Assembly: GCF_004358345.1 (NCBI RefSeq)
Contig: NZ_CP037952.1
Span: 62,001 to 126,000, forward strand
Direction: 5' to 3'
DNA from: Parashewanella spongiae
Lineage (GTDB): Bacteria > Pseudomonadota > Gammaproteobacteria > Enterobacterales > Shewanellaceae
Length of the DNA: 64,000 bases
Shown here: piece after piece, positions 1 through 8,715 of the stretch
How the letters are laid out: each line of letters opens with the position of its first letter
How positions within the stretch are numbered: position 1 is the first letter of the stretch
Made by a program: the position numbers and the translations under genes
Notes under the pieces: model-generated
Seen by the model: the letters and a program-made list of their open reading frames with translations, nothing else
What the model was told of the DNA's origin: nothing
Database searches by the model: none

Positions 1-420
1 ACATTCAGGTTTACTTGAATGCGTCACACAAAAAGCCGCTTGCCAGCTCAATGCAAGTACATGAGAGTCAAATTGGTTGCTGACGGAGCAACTGTCACTG
101 CCACCATCACCACCACCGTCATCATTTATTTGTACAAAACCACAGGATGCTTCTACCCAGCGCAATGGAGATTGATTGGCTTGAGTATATACACGATACC
201 ACTCAGGGTTTTCTTTCGTACCTAAAAACTCGATGAGTGAGTAATGAGTATTGATTTGTGTGTGTAACCCACCAGGATTGGTATGATGATTTTTTGATTG
301 GTACATAGGGCAGGTTTTAGTCGCAACAAAGCTACCTTTGATAGGCTGTGCGATGGTTATCGTTGAAAAGTTAAAGAGTAATACCGTGCACAAAATGACT
401 TGGCGAATAAAACAATGCAT
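1..420 (-). CDS. Ribonuclease T2 family protein (N-terminal part, cut by window edge)
   Basis: The frame reads from ATG at 420 to the window edge, giving 140 residues with no stop. It starts with a signal peptide ending near TITIAQ. An SH3-like spacer of about 80 residues follows (GLHTQIN...WYRVYTQANQ...WVEASCGFV), then a Gly/Asp linker. The last part, VLALSWQAAFC followed by KPEC, is the first conserved block of RNase T2 enzymes (consensus xLxLSWxPxFC). The catalytic His blocks lie beyond the edge. An AAAGG stretch stands about 9 bases before the ATG. The protein is probably a secreted or periplasmic RNA-degrading enzyme. The fold call rests on one block only. It lies downstream of cusA on the same strand, about 100 bases away, and probably has its own promoter. 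Confidence 0.75.
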   Translation of the reverse strand, partial: MHCFIRQVILCTVLLFNFSTITIAQPIKGSFVATKTCPMYQSKNHHTNPGGLHTQINTHYSLIEFLGTKENPEWYRVYTQANQSPLRWVEASCGFVQINDDGGGDGGSDSCSVSNQFDSHVLALSWQAAFCVTHSSKPEC

Positions 421-523
421 GGAACCGTACCTTTCATTTCAAAAGATACGGTTTTATAGCATGTTTATTAAACTATTATCGTTGTAAAGCGGTCTAAATC
501 GACGACTTGTTGATTAATTTTTA

Positions 524-3500
524 TTAATAATTGAATTTCTTTTTATAAATTAATAAGTAAATAGCAGGCAAAACGAGTAAAGACAATAATGGTGCCGTGA
601 TCATCCCCCCGACCATAGGCGCTGCGATCTTTTGCATAACATCATTGCCTGAACCACTGCCCCACATGATGGGAAGTAAACCGAAGAAGATGGTTGCCAC
701 CGTCATCGCTTTCGGGCGAATTCGCATTACTGCACCATGAATTAATGCATGTTTTAAATCCTGTTGGGTGTGATATTCGTCGGCGGCCTTGGCTTCTTTA
801 ATGGCGTTGTTTAGATAGATCAGCATGATAACGCCGAACTCAGCCGCGACGCCCGCTAAGGCAATTAGGCCTATCGCCACAGCAACAGACATATTGAAAT
901 CGAGGAAATACAGAAACCAGCCACTGCCGACTAGTGCAAAAGGTAAGCTCAACATGATAACGCTAGCTTGCACGCTGGAGCCAAAAGTGATCATGAGTAA
1001 TACAAATATCACCATCAAAGTCATTGGGATGACTTGAGTGAGCTTGTCTTTAACTCGTTCCATATATTCGTATTGACCACCAAAACTGTAGTTGTATCGT
1101 GGCGGTAAACGGACTTCTTTCTGCAAAGCTGTTTGGGCTGCTTTAATGTATTCACCCATGGATACGTCTTTAATATCCACAAAGACCCATGAAATTAAAC
1201 GGCCATTTTCACTTTTTAACATGGGTGGACCTTGGATGATGTCGATATCGGCTAAATTTCTTAATGGCAAATAATGGCCTGACTTAGTGATAACAGGCAA
1301 TTGGCGCAATTTTTCAATGTTGTCACGTAAAGCGCGTGGATAACGAAGATTGATGGGGTAACGCTCCTCACCTTGCACTGAGGTACCAATAGTCTGGCCT
1401 CCAATGGCATATCGAACTACATCATGAATGTCATTTAAACTCATGCCGTAGCGTGCTGCAACGTCTAGTTTAGGAGATATATCAATGTATCGGCCGCTGC
1501 TGGCCCGTTCGGCGTAAGCTGATTGCGTTTGCGGTAGTTGATTTAATACCTGTTCAATTTGAACACCGATTTGTTGCAGTTGCTCGATATTATCACCACT
1601 GACTTTAATGCCTACGGGGGTTTTAATGCCAGTCGAGAGCATATCAATACGGGTTTTAATCGGCTGTACCCAAGCGTTGGTAAGTCCAGGCACATTAACC
1701 GTATTTTGCAGTTCTTTGATTAACTCATCAAGATCCATCCCTGCTCGCCATTCATCGCGAGGCTTGAGCATGATGGTGGTTTCAATCATGGTGAGAGGTG
1801 CGGGATCTGTCGCGGTTTCTGCTCGGCCCACTTTACCAAACACGCGAGACACTTCAGGAACCGTTTTGATCAATCTGTCGGTTTGCTGAAGAATTTCAGC
1901 GGCTTTACTGGCACTTATCCCCGGTAATGTTGTTGGCATGTAGAGTAAATCCCCTTCTGCTAATTCAGGCATAAATTCATTACCTAATTGAGAATATGGG
2001 AACCACGCACTGCTCAGAATTGCTAATGCAATACCAATGGTGACTTTAGGGAAATCTAACACCCATTTTAATATCGGGTGATATATGGCAATCAATAAGC
2101 GACTGACAGGATTGCTGTGTTCACTGGGAATTTTTCCGCGAACAAAATAACCCATCAGGATAGGCACAAGGCTTACTGACAATAACGCCGCTGCTGCCAT
2201 TGTGGCGGTTTTAGTATAAGCCAACGGAGCAAATAGACGACCTTCTTGTGCTTCTAACGCAAACACAGGAATAAAGCTCAAGGTAATGATCAGCAATGAG
2301 AAAAATAATGCCGGCCCGACCTCAATACTGGCTTCAGTCACAATCTGCCAATGCTCATCTCGTGTTGGTTGTCTTTGGTGCTCATTTGAAAATTGCTCTA
2401 AATGTTTATGCAGGTTTTCGATCATGACAATAGCGCCATCGACAACGGCACCAATGGCAATGGCGATGCCCCCTAAGCTCATGATATTGGCATTAACACC
2501 AAGGTGGTTCATGACAAAAAAACCGATTAAAATAGACAATGGCAAAATGACAACCGCCACGAGAGTTGAACGCCCATGAAGCAAGAACAATAAGCATACC
2601 AGACCCACCACGATGATCTCTTCTGTGACTTTTTGGAACAGGTTATCTACTGAGCTGTTGATTAATTCAGAGCGGTCATAAGTGGGCACAATTTCTACGC
2701 CAGCGGGTAATCCAGCCTTGAGTTGTTCAAGTTTCTGTTTGACGGCTTTGATGGTTGCTAAGGCATTTTCGCCGTGGCGCATAACGACAATTCCGCCAAC
2801 GACTTCCCCCTCACCATCGAGTTCAGCAATGCCGCGACGTGCTGCTGGGCCTTTACGAATTGTGGCAATGTCTTTAAGCGTTACGCCTGTCCCTGATGTA
2901 CTGGTGATCCCCAATGGAATTTCTCGAAAATCATCGAGGGTTTGACGATACCCCTTAGCTCGCACCATATATTCAGCTTCCGCCATTTCGATGACCGATC
3001 CACCAACTTCACCATTAGCATTGTTAATGGCTTTGATGACTGAAGCAATATCGAGCTTGTAACTGGCGAGCTTGTCAGGATCTAACACTATCTGATAGGT
3101 CATTTCCATCCCGCCTACCGTGGCAATTTCGGCAATGCCTGATACGCTTTGTAGCTCTAATTTTAAATACCAATCTTGTAAACTTTTAAGCTGAGCGAGA
3201 TCATACTGCCCAGTTCGATCTACCAGCGCGTATTCGTAAATCCAGCCTACACCAGAGGCATCGGGGCCAAGCTCAGGCTGAACACCTTGCGGCAGGCGAC
3301 CATTGACTTGGTTTAAGGTTTCTTGCACGCGAGAGCGCGCCCAATAGATATCTGTACCATCTTCGAAAATGACATAAACGTATGAATCACCAAAAAATGA
3401 ATAGCCTCGCACCGTTTTCGCACCGGGAACCGACAACATCACCGAAGACAGCGGGTAGGTGACTTGTTCCTCGACAATTTTCGGAGCTTGACCGGCATAG

Positions 3501-3655
3501 GGGGTTTTCACAATGACTTGCACGTCAGATAAATCGGGCAGTGCGTCGAGCGGAGTATTTCGCAATGCGTCAATACCCACTAAGGTCATCATAATAGCCA
3601 CAATCAGGACGATGACACGATGACAGATCGCCGCGGTAATAATAGTTTTCAACAT
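524..3655 (-). CDS. cusA: CusA/SilA-type heavy-metal RND efflux pump, inner-membrane subunit
   Basis: This 1043-residue protein is full length for the HME class of RND pumps, which use proton flow to export Cu(I)/Ag(I) from the periplasm or cytosol through a tripartite channel. N-terminal TM1 is followed by the typical LDALPDLSDVQV block. The TM4 region holds VVDGAIVMIENLHKHLE, with the Asp and Glu of the proton relay seen in CusA-like members, and GNEFMPELAEGD opens the second periplasmic half. The central periplasmic loop contains several Met residues, as expected for a Cu/Ag pump, although Zn/Co/Cd specificity cannot be excluded. The start ATG lies 9 bases after the adaptor gene's stop, so the two are co-transcribed. 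No outer-membrane CusC-like gene is visible in the window. Confidence 0.9.
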   Translation of the reverse strand: MLKTIITAAICHRVIVLIVAIMMTLVGIDALRNTPLDALPDLSDVQVIVKTPYAGQAPKIVEEQVTYPLSSVMLSVPGAKTVRGYSFFGDSYVYVIFEDGTDIYWARSRVQETLNQVNGRLPQGVQPELGPDASGVGWIYEYALVDRTGQYDLAQLKSLQDWYLKLELQSVSGIAEIATVGGMEMTYQIVLDPDKLASYKLDIASVIKAINNANGEVGGSVIEMAEAEYMVRAKGYRQTLDDFREIPLGITSTSGTGVTLKDIATIRKGPAARRGIAELDGEGEVVGGIVVMRHGENALATIKAVKQKLEQLKAGLPAGVEIVPTYDRSELINSSVDNLFQKVTEEIIVVGLVCLLFLLHGRSTLVAVVILPLSILIGFFVMNHLGVNANIMSLGGIAIAIGAVVDGAIVMIENLHKHLEQFSNEHQRQPTRDEHWQIVTEASIEVGPALFFSLLIITLSFIPVFALEAQEGRLFAPLAYTKTATMAAAALLSVSLVPILMGYFVRGKIPSEHSNPVSRLLIAIYHPILKWVLDFPKVTIGIALAILSSAWFPYSQLGNEFMPELAEGDLLYMPTTLPGISASKAAEILQQTDRLIKTVPEVSRVFGKVGRAETATDPAPLTMIETTIMLKPRDEWRAGMDLDELIKELQNTVNVPGLTNAWVQPIKTRIDMLSTGIKTPVGIKVSGDNIEQLQQIGVQIEQVLNQLPQTQSAYAERASSGRYIDISPKLDVAARYGMSLNDIHDVVRYAIGGQTIGTSVQGEERYPINLRYPRALRDNIEKLRQLPVITKSGHYLPLRNLADIDIIQGPPMLKSENGRLISWVFVDIKDVSMGEYIKAAQTALQKEVRLPPRYNYSFGGQYEYMERVKDKLTQVIPMTLMVIFVLLMITFGSSVQASVIMLSLPFALVGSGWFLYFLDFNMSVAVAIGLIALAGVAAEFGVIMLIYLNNAIKEAKAADEYHTQQDLKHALIHGAVMRIRPKAMTVATIFFGLLPIMWGSGSGNDVMQKIAAPMVGGMITAPLLSLLVLPAIYLLIYKKKFNY

Positions 3656-3664
3656 AATACCGTC

Positions 3665-4960
3665 CTATTGTGGTGTTTCTTGACTTAAACGGATCAAGCT
3701 ACCGCTCAAGCTGGCTTCAGAATCTAAAAGAAACTGCCCTGAAACGACGACTTGGTCGCCAATATTGAGCCCTGAGAGTATTTCAGCTTCCCCTTGACTC
3801 AATATTCCGACTCGAACCGTGGTGGCCTTGAAAGTATTGTCATCTTGCTTGACGATGACACGGTTAGTTTTACCAGTTTGTATCAAGGCTTGTTGTGGGA
3901 TCACTAAGGCATCTGGATTTGGGCGACCAAACAGCGCGACTTTAGCCAGTGTGTTGGGCTTAAGCGCCGTATTGGGGTTATCTAATACCACTCGGACTCT
4001 TAAACTACGAGTGATGGTGTCAAGCTCTGGGTAGATATAATCGATACGGGCTTGAATTGCGTTAAGCTGAGCTGCTGGCACAGAGACATGAGCTTTTTGT
4101 CCGACTTTGAGCCAGTTTTGTTCATTTTCAAACACATCGGCAATGATCCACACTTTTTGTAAGCTGGCTAAAGATAACATCTCAGTTTGAGGCTCGATGT
4201 ACATGCCTTCTCTGATCTTCAAGTCATTAACGATACCGTTGTCATTGGCATAAAACGAAACTCGATATTGGGTTTCTTTAGTTTGTTTCAGTCGCTTTAT
4301 TTGATCTTGGTTAAAGCCTAAGAGCTCAAGGCGTAATTGTGCTTTTTTCAGTAAGGAAAGGTAACCTTGGTGCTTGCCTTGCTGAGTTAATGTATTCAGT
4401 GCCAGTAAATAATCATCTTGAGCATTAATAAGATCGGGGGAATAGATTTGATAAAGTAATTGCCCTTTAGTGACTTTATCTCCGACAGATTTAATCGTGA
4501 GCTTCTCGACCCAGCCACTAAAACGAGCATGAAGGTGAACGATTTGGCTTTGATCATATTCCACCTGACCAACGGTTTGCACAAATTTACTGAGGTTTGC
4601 ACGTTTGGCTGTAGTGACTTTAATCGCCAGTGATTGTTGCATATGACCAGAAACATTAATGTCGTTTGGGGACGACTTATCCTCAGATTTTGTCTTCGTT
4701 TCAACCTGCACGAGATCCATTCCGCATATTGGGCATGTTCCCTTTTTATCACTGACAATATGAGTATGCATTGGACAAATAAAAGCAGGTGTTGACGATG
4801 GCTTCAAAGCCGATAATTCAGGCTTTTCAGTAAATAGTTCTGCCGTTCTAATCATTGAATGAGTGTGATGATCGTGCTCAGCATCGTTGGCCGATGAATA
4901 AGACAATGGCACATAAACTAAAAAGAGAGAAAAACCAAAAGAGAGCGTTAATAATTTCAT
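3665..4960 (-). CDS. cusB: CusB-type periplasmic adaptor with N-terminal metal-binding domain
   Basis: This 431-residue membrane fusion protein links the CusA pump to an outer-membrane channel. It has an N-terminal signal sequence, then a His-rich stretch (HDHHTHS) and a heavy-metal-binding domain with the paired motifs CPMH and CPICGMDL at about residues 60-85. The barrel-sandwich and hairpin part follows (VGQVEYDQSQIVHLHARF, GWVEKL, VTKGQLLY), and a beta-barrel and membrane-proximal domain ends the protein. The Cys/Met motif suits Cu(I)/Ag(I) capture and hand-over. It is the first gene of the cusBA pair. The Cys-rich secreted protein gene ends 115 bases upstream of it on the same strand. 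Confidence 0.88.
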   Translation of the reverse strand: MKLLTLSFGFSLFLVYVPLSYSSANDAEHDHHTHSMIRTAELFTEKPELSALKPSSTPAFICPMHTHIVSDKKGTCPICGMDLVQVETKTKSEDKSSPNDINVSGHMQQSLAIKVTTAKRANLSKFVQTVGQVEYDQSQIVHLHARFSGWVEKLTIKSVGDKVTKGQLLYQIYSPDLINAQDDYLLALNTLTQQGKHQGYLSLLKKAQLRLELLGFNQDQIKRLKQTKETQYRVSFYANDNGIVNDLKIREGMYIEPQTEMLSLASLQKVWIIADVFENEQNWLKVGQKAHVSVPAAQLNAIQARIDYIYPELDTITRSLRVRVVLDNPNTALKPNTLAKVALFGRPNPDALVIPQQALIQTGKTNRVIVKQDDNTFKATTVRVGILSQGEAEILSGLNIGDQVVVSGQFLLDSEASLSGSLIRLSQETPQ

Positions 4961-5075
4961 TGAACTACCCCATCAATAAACGCTTGAATTAGAAAATAAC
5001 AGCAAAAACAGCTGTCACTAAAAAATAATAATTAAGAATCGTTGGCTCGTTGTTTATTGAGCTAAATATTGGTGA

Positions 5076-5504
5076 CTAAGAAATGGGAGGACGTAATTCA
5101 GTGAAGCCAGTAATGATATAAAAGTGATTCAAAGGCGGAGCGTTTACAACAGTCGTTGGCGTTTGTGCTGGCCAATGAATTGATGCCATCATGGCGCCGC
5201 TGACAGAAAAAGCAAAACAGTGGCTGCAATTACTCTGGCAAACATCGTCTTGTGAGCAATCGCTATCACAACAGTTATTTTTATCTGTACAACTTGTTTG
5301 ATTATTGTCAGACATGGTCATCATGTGACAGTCGTGGGCACTCATCTGCAGTGAGGGCTCCATTGCTGGTACTTGAGTTTCCATCCAAGACGCATCATTT
5401 TGAGCCAAATACGCCATAGTATGTCTTTGACTCAATGCGCTTTGGCTTATGAATAAGCAAAAAACGAGTAGCAATGATGTATAACGAGGTAGACCTATGG
5501 TCAT
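5076..5504 (-). CDS. Cys/His/Met-rich small secreted protein beside cusBA, function unknown
   Basis: This 142-residue protein has a hydrophobic N-terminal export signal (LLLVFCLFISQSALS). The middle is crowded with possible metal ligands: HDCHMMTM, then CTDKNNCCDSDCSQDDVC and CSHCF. A second hydrophobic stretch (FAFSVSGAMMASI) follows, and the protein ends ELRPPIS. Small proteins of this style often sit ahead of copper or silver efflux genes. I infer a periplasmic or membrane metal-binding role, as chaperone or sensor accessory. It lies between rsmD and cusB, all on the minus strand, with its start about 58 bases after the rsmD stop. No assigned family is recognised. Confidence 0.7.
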   Translation of the reverse strand: MTIGLPRYTSLLLVFCLFISQSALSQRHTMAYLAQNDASWMETQVPAMEPSLQMSAHDCHMMTMSDNNQTSCTDKNNCCDSDCSQDDVCQSNCSHCFAFSVSGAMMASIHWPAQTPTTVVNAPPLNHFYIITGFTELRPPIS

Positions 5505-5561
5505 GTAACGACGCTCAAGTATGATCCAAATGGTGAATGTTCAGTTTAGCACAGTCTGTTT

Positions 5562-6140
5562 TTATAAGTCACAGACTTGAAACAAACGATAACAAACTTG
5601 ACCAGCCTGTTTGTGTTTTAATTCCTGCCAATGAGTTGGAATATTAAGATGTGTTAACTCAGATTCTGTTTCTACATAGACTAATGCATTGTTATTTAGC
5701 CAGTTATGCTCGTGTAATCGATCAATGCATGGTTGTGCTAAATGCTTACGAAAAGGCGGATCAATAAACACAATATCAAATTTATGCTCAGGCGTTTGTT
5801 GCAGTAAAAGAAGAGCATCGCCTTTTATGACATCGGCATTTGTGCTGTTAAGGGTATCCAGATTGGCCGTTAACTGATTGGCAGCATTGGATTGAAGCTC
5901 AAAAATTTTCGCATAGTTGGCGTAACGTGATAGTGCTTCAAAGCTCAATGCACCACTGCCAGCAAAGCAATCCAGCACATTAGCACCGGCAATGTCCGGC
6001 GCTATCCAGTTAAACAGGGTTTCCCGAACTCTATCCGTTGTAGGTCTAAGGCCTTCGAGATCATGAATGGGTAATTTACGCGAACGCCACTGCCCTGAGA
6101 TAATTCTTACTTGGCCACTACCGGCTTTATTTTTAGCCAT
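5562..6140 (-). CDS. rsmD: 16S rRNA (guanine(966)-N2)-methyltransferase RsmD
   Basis: RsmD methylates N2 of G966 in 16S rRNA of the 30S subunit using S-adenosylmethionine. The 192-residue length is normal. The N-terminus contains RIISGQWRSRKLP and LRPTTDRVRETLFNW, which are diagnostic of the family. The SAM motif I is VLDCFAGSGALSFEALSR, and the catalytic NPPY-type motif reads DPPF in IVFIDPPFRK. It is divergent from ftsY across a 177-base gap, the usual arrangement in gammaproteobacteria. Confidence 0.95.
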   Translation of the reverse strand: MAKNKAGSGQVRIISGQWRSRKLPIHDLEGLRPTTDRVRETLFNWIAPDIAGANVLDCFAGSGALSFEALSRYANYAKIFELQSNAANQLTANLDTLNSTNADVIKGDALLLLQQTPEHKFDIVFIDPPFRKHLAQPCIDRLHEHNWLNNNALVYVETESELTHLNIPTHWQELKHKQAGQVCYRLFQVCDL

Positions 6141-6317
6141 TCAATTCTCGTAATGTTTCTTGAAATCATAAGGTGATAGACTATTCCCACAAAGAGAGAC
6201 GTTATTCTATATCAATCGTTAAGAAGATCCGAACTGAGTATGTTGAATTTTCTGATATCTGTGATGTTAGCGTCCAACAATGAATTAATATTGAATAGAT
6301 GAGCGCTGGAATTATTT

Positions 6318-7955
6318 ATGGCAAAGAAAGGTTTTTTTTCCTGGTTTCGTAAAGATAAATCATCAAAAGAACAAACTGTGGAGCAAGACTCTGCTTCAAC
6401 ATTAGCAGAAGAGACTCAAGCTAAAGAAGCGGCTGAACAGGCTGAACGTGACGCTCAGGCCGCGCGATTAGTTCAAGAAGCAGAGCAACAAGCTGAAGCG
6501 GAACATTTAGCTAAAGCCGCAGCCATCGAAGCGGAAGAAGCAAAACAAGTGCTTGAAAAAGCCGCTGCAGAGCAAGCAGAGCGTGATGCTCAGGTCGCGC
6601 GATTAGCCCAAGAAGCAGAACAACAAGCTGAAGCGGAACGTTTAGCTAAAGCTGCAGCCATCGAGGCGGAAGAAGCAAAGCAGGCGCTTGAGAAAGAAGC
6701 CGCTGAACAGGCTGAACGTGACGTTCAAGCCGCGCGATTAGCCCAAGAAGTAGAACAACAAGCTGAAGCGGAACGTTTAGCTAAAGCCGCAGCCATCGAG
6801 GCGGAAGAAGCAAAGCAAGCGCTTGAGAAAGAAGCCGCCGAACAGGCTGAATGTGACGCTCAAGCCGCGCAATTAGCCCAAGAAGCAGAACAACAAGCTG
6901 AAGCGGAACGTTTAGCTAAAGCAGCAGCCATCGAGGCGGAAAAAGCAAAGCAAGCTCTTGAGAATGAGGTTGAACAAGCAAAGGATGAACAACAACCTGA
7001 ACCTCAAGAAAAACCAGCGAAAGAGGGATTATTTGCTCGATTAAAAAGAAGCCTTAAGCGCACCAGTGATAACATTGGTAGCGGCTTTATTGGTTTGTTT
7101 CGCGGGAAAAAGATTGATGATGAGCTGTTTGAAGAACTTGAAGAACAGCTATTGATTGCTGATGTTGGAGTAGAAACCACAACACGCTTGATCAATAGCT
7201 TGACCGATCATGCCTCTCGTAAGCAACTCAAAGATGCCGAAGCTTTATATGAGTTATTGCAACAAGAAATGCAGAAAACTCTTGAGCCTGTTGCCATTCC
7301 CTTGATCCCTGAGGGTACAGATGGCCCCTTCGTTATCCTGATGGTTGGCGTGAATGGGGTGGGTAAAACCACCACCATAGGTAAACTTGCCAAGCAATAT
7401 CAGAGTCAGGGTAAATCCGTTATGTTGGCTGCAGGAGATACTTTCCGTGCCGCCGCCGTCGAACAATTACAAGTATGGGGGCAGCGGAACGATATTCCAG
7501 TTATTGCTCAGCATACGGGAGCAGACAGTGCATCGGTACTCTTTGATGCGTTGCAAGCCGCTAAAGCACGAAATGTTGATGTGTTGATTGCAGATACAGC
7601 AGGACGTCTACAAAATAAATCACATTTAATGGAAGAACTGAAAAAAGTTGTCCGCGTGATGAAAAAGCATGATGAAGCGGCGCCCCATGAAGTCATGCTA
7701 ACCTTAGATGCAAGTACAGGGCAAAATGCCATTAGCCAAGCGCAGTTGTTCCAAGAAGCCGTTGGAGTGACAGGGATTACACTGACTAAGTTAGACGGTA
7801 CTGCGAAAGGAGGAGTAATTTTTGCAATTGCAGATAAGTTCGCTATTCCGATCCGCCATATTGGTGTGGGTGAGCAAATAGATGATTTACGAGCGTTTCA
7901 TGCCAAAGATTTTATCGACGCGCTTTTTGACCAAGATAGCGCTTCGTCGGAATAA
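6318..7955 (+). CDS. ftsY: Signal recognition particle receptor FtsY with expanded N-terminal repeat domain
   Basis: FtsY is the GTPase receptor that docks SRP-ribosome complexes at the inner membrane. Residues about 1-235 form a charged, Ala/Glu-rich A domain made largely of four 45-residue repeats. The NG domain starts near GLFARLKRSLKRT. GTPase motifs are GVNGVGKTTTIGKLA (G1), DTFRAAAVEQL, DTAGRLQNK (G3) and TKLDGTAKGG (G4/closing loop). Total length is 545 residues; the NG core is normal and the A domain accounts for the extra length. It heads the ftsY-ftsE-ftsX-rpoH cluster. The gap to ftsE is about 70 bases, so read-through is plausible. Confidence 0.96.
   Translation: MAKKGFFSWFRKDKSSKEQTVEQDSASTLAEETQAKEAAEQAERDAQAARLVQEAEQQAEAEHLAKAAAIEAEEAKQVLEKAAAEQAERDAQVARLAQEAEQQAEAERLAKAAAIEAEEAKQALEKEAAEQAERDVQAARLAQEVEQQAEAERLAKAAAIEAEEAKQALEKEAAEQAECDAQAAQLAQEAEQQAEAERLAKAAAIEAEKAKQALENEVEQAKDEQQPEPQEKPAKEGLFARLKRSLKRTSDNIGSGFIGLFRGKKIDDELFEELEEQLLIADVGVETTTRLINSLTDHASRKQLKDAEALYELLQQEMQKTLEPVAIPLIPEGTDGPFVILMVGVNGVGKTTTIGKLAKQYQSQGKSVMLAAGDTFRAAAVEQLQVWGQRNDIPVIAQHTGADSASVLFDALQAAKARNVDVLIADTAGRLQNKSHLMEELKKVVRVMKKHDEAAPHEVMLTLDASTGQNAISQAQLFQEAVGVTGITLTKLDGTAKGGVIFAIADKFAIPIRHIGVGEQIDDLRAFHAKDFIDALFDQDSASSE
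6429..6968 (+). repeat. Four tandem 135-bp repeats inside ftsY
   Basis: Each unit encodes 45 residues beginning AAEQAERDAQAARLAQEAEQ and ending AIEAEEAKQALEKE. Units start at 6429, 6564, 6699 and 6834. They are very similar at DNA level and differ by scattered substitutions (for example R to C in unit 4). The translation should form a long charged helix. In-frame homology of this kind allows unit gain or loss by recombination. Confidence 0.95.
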
Positions 7956-8025
7956 GGCGCAAATAGTGTCAATAGATGGCATCAATAACGTTAACTAAAT
8001 AGCATCATAAGCAAAATGGATGAGT

Positions 8026-8715
8026 ATGATTTTATTTGAACAAGTGAGTAAGGTGTATCCCGGCGGGCAGCAAGCCCTTAAAAAAGTTGATTTTCACTTA
8101 AAGCAAGGAGAAATGGCTTTTTTAACTGGGCATTCAGGTGCGGGTAAAAGTACCTTACTTAAATTGATCACTGTCATTGAGCGAGCTTCGACTGGTAGAG
8201 TGGCCATTAATGGTTTTGATGTGGCGAAATTAACGCCTAAACAGATCCCTTATTTGCGCAGGAATATTGGCATGATTTTCCAAGACCACAACCTCTTGAT
8301 GGAAAAAACCGTCTTCGATAATGTGGCTTTACCGCTGATCATTGAAGGCTATTCTATCGGAGAAATTCGCAAGCGTGTTGCCGGTGCTCTGGATATGGTT
8401 GGACTATTTGGTAAAGAGCGTCATCAGCCGGTCATGTTATCTGGTGGTGAGCAGCAACGTGTCGGCATCGCCAGAGCGATTGTGAATAAACCCGCTTTAC
8501 TGCTTGCTGATGAACCAACAGGGAATCTAGATCCAAAGCTATCGATGGACATCATGCAGTTGTTTGAAGTCCTAAACGATTCAGGTACCAGCGTGCTTAT
8601 TGCGACTCATGATCTTGGGCTGGTGGCACGAATGAAATACCGAACTTTGACCTTGAAACAAGGGCAGTTGTTCGAGTTACGTCGAACAATTGCTCAGGAA
8701 GAGAGCGTCAGCTGA
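8026..8715 (+). CDS. ftsE: Cell-division ABC transporter ATP-binding protein FtsE
   Basis: FtsE pairs with FtsX at the septum and drives periplasmic amidase activation during division. It has Walker A GHSGAGKST, Q-loop GMIFQDHNLLM, signature LSGGEQQRVGIARA, Walker B LLADEPTGNLD and the H-loop in ATHD. The family normally begins MIxFExVSK, which matches the ATG at 8026; a GGA lies 5 bases before it. An in-frame ATG at 8020 would add only two residues. The gene overlaps the ftsX start codon by one base (TGATG), which indicates translational coupling. Confidence 0.96.
   Translation: MILFEQVSKVYPGGQQALKKVDFHLKQGEMAFLTGHSGAGKSTLLKLITVIERASTGRVAINGFDVAKLTPKQIPYLRRNIGMIFQDHNLLMEKTVFDNVALPLIIEGYSIGEIRKRVAGALDMVGLFGKERHQPVMLSGGEQQRVGIARAIVNKPALLLADEPTGNLDPKLSMDIMQLFEVLNDSGTSVLIATHDLGLVARMKYRTLTLKQGQLFELRRTIAQEESVS

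Noticed and set aside
19-225. 68-residue plus-strand frame at the window start
   Set aside because: It is the opposite strand of the RNase T2-like gene, which has a signal peptide and the conserved LSW..FC block.
4396-4758. 120-residue minus-strand frame inside cusB
   Set aside because: Shadow of the cusB gene in another frame, with no start context and no domain.
6429-6968. Direct repeats considered as a CRISPR array
   Set aside because: The repeats are contiguous in-frame coding units with no unique spacers. No CRISPR array was seen in the window.
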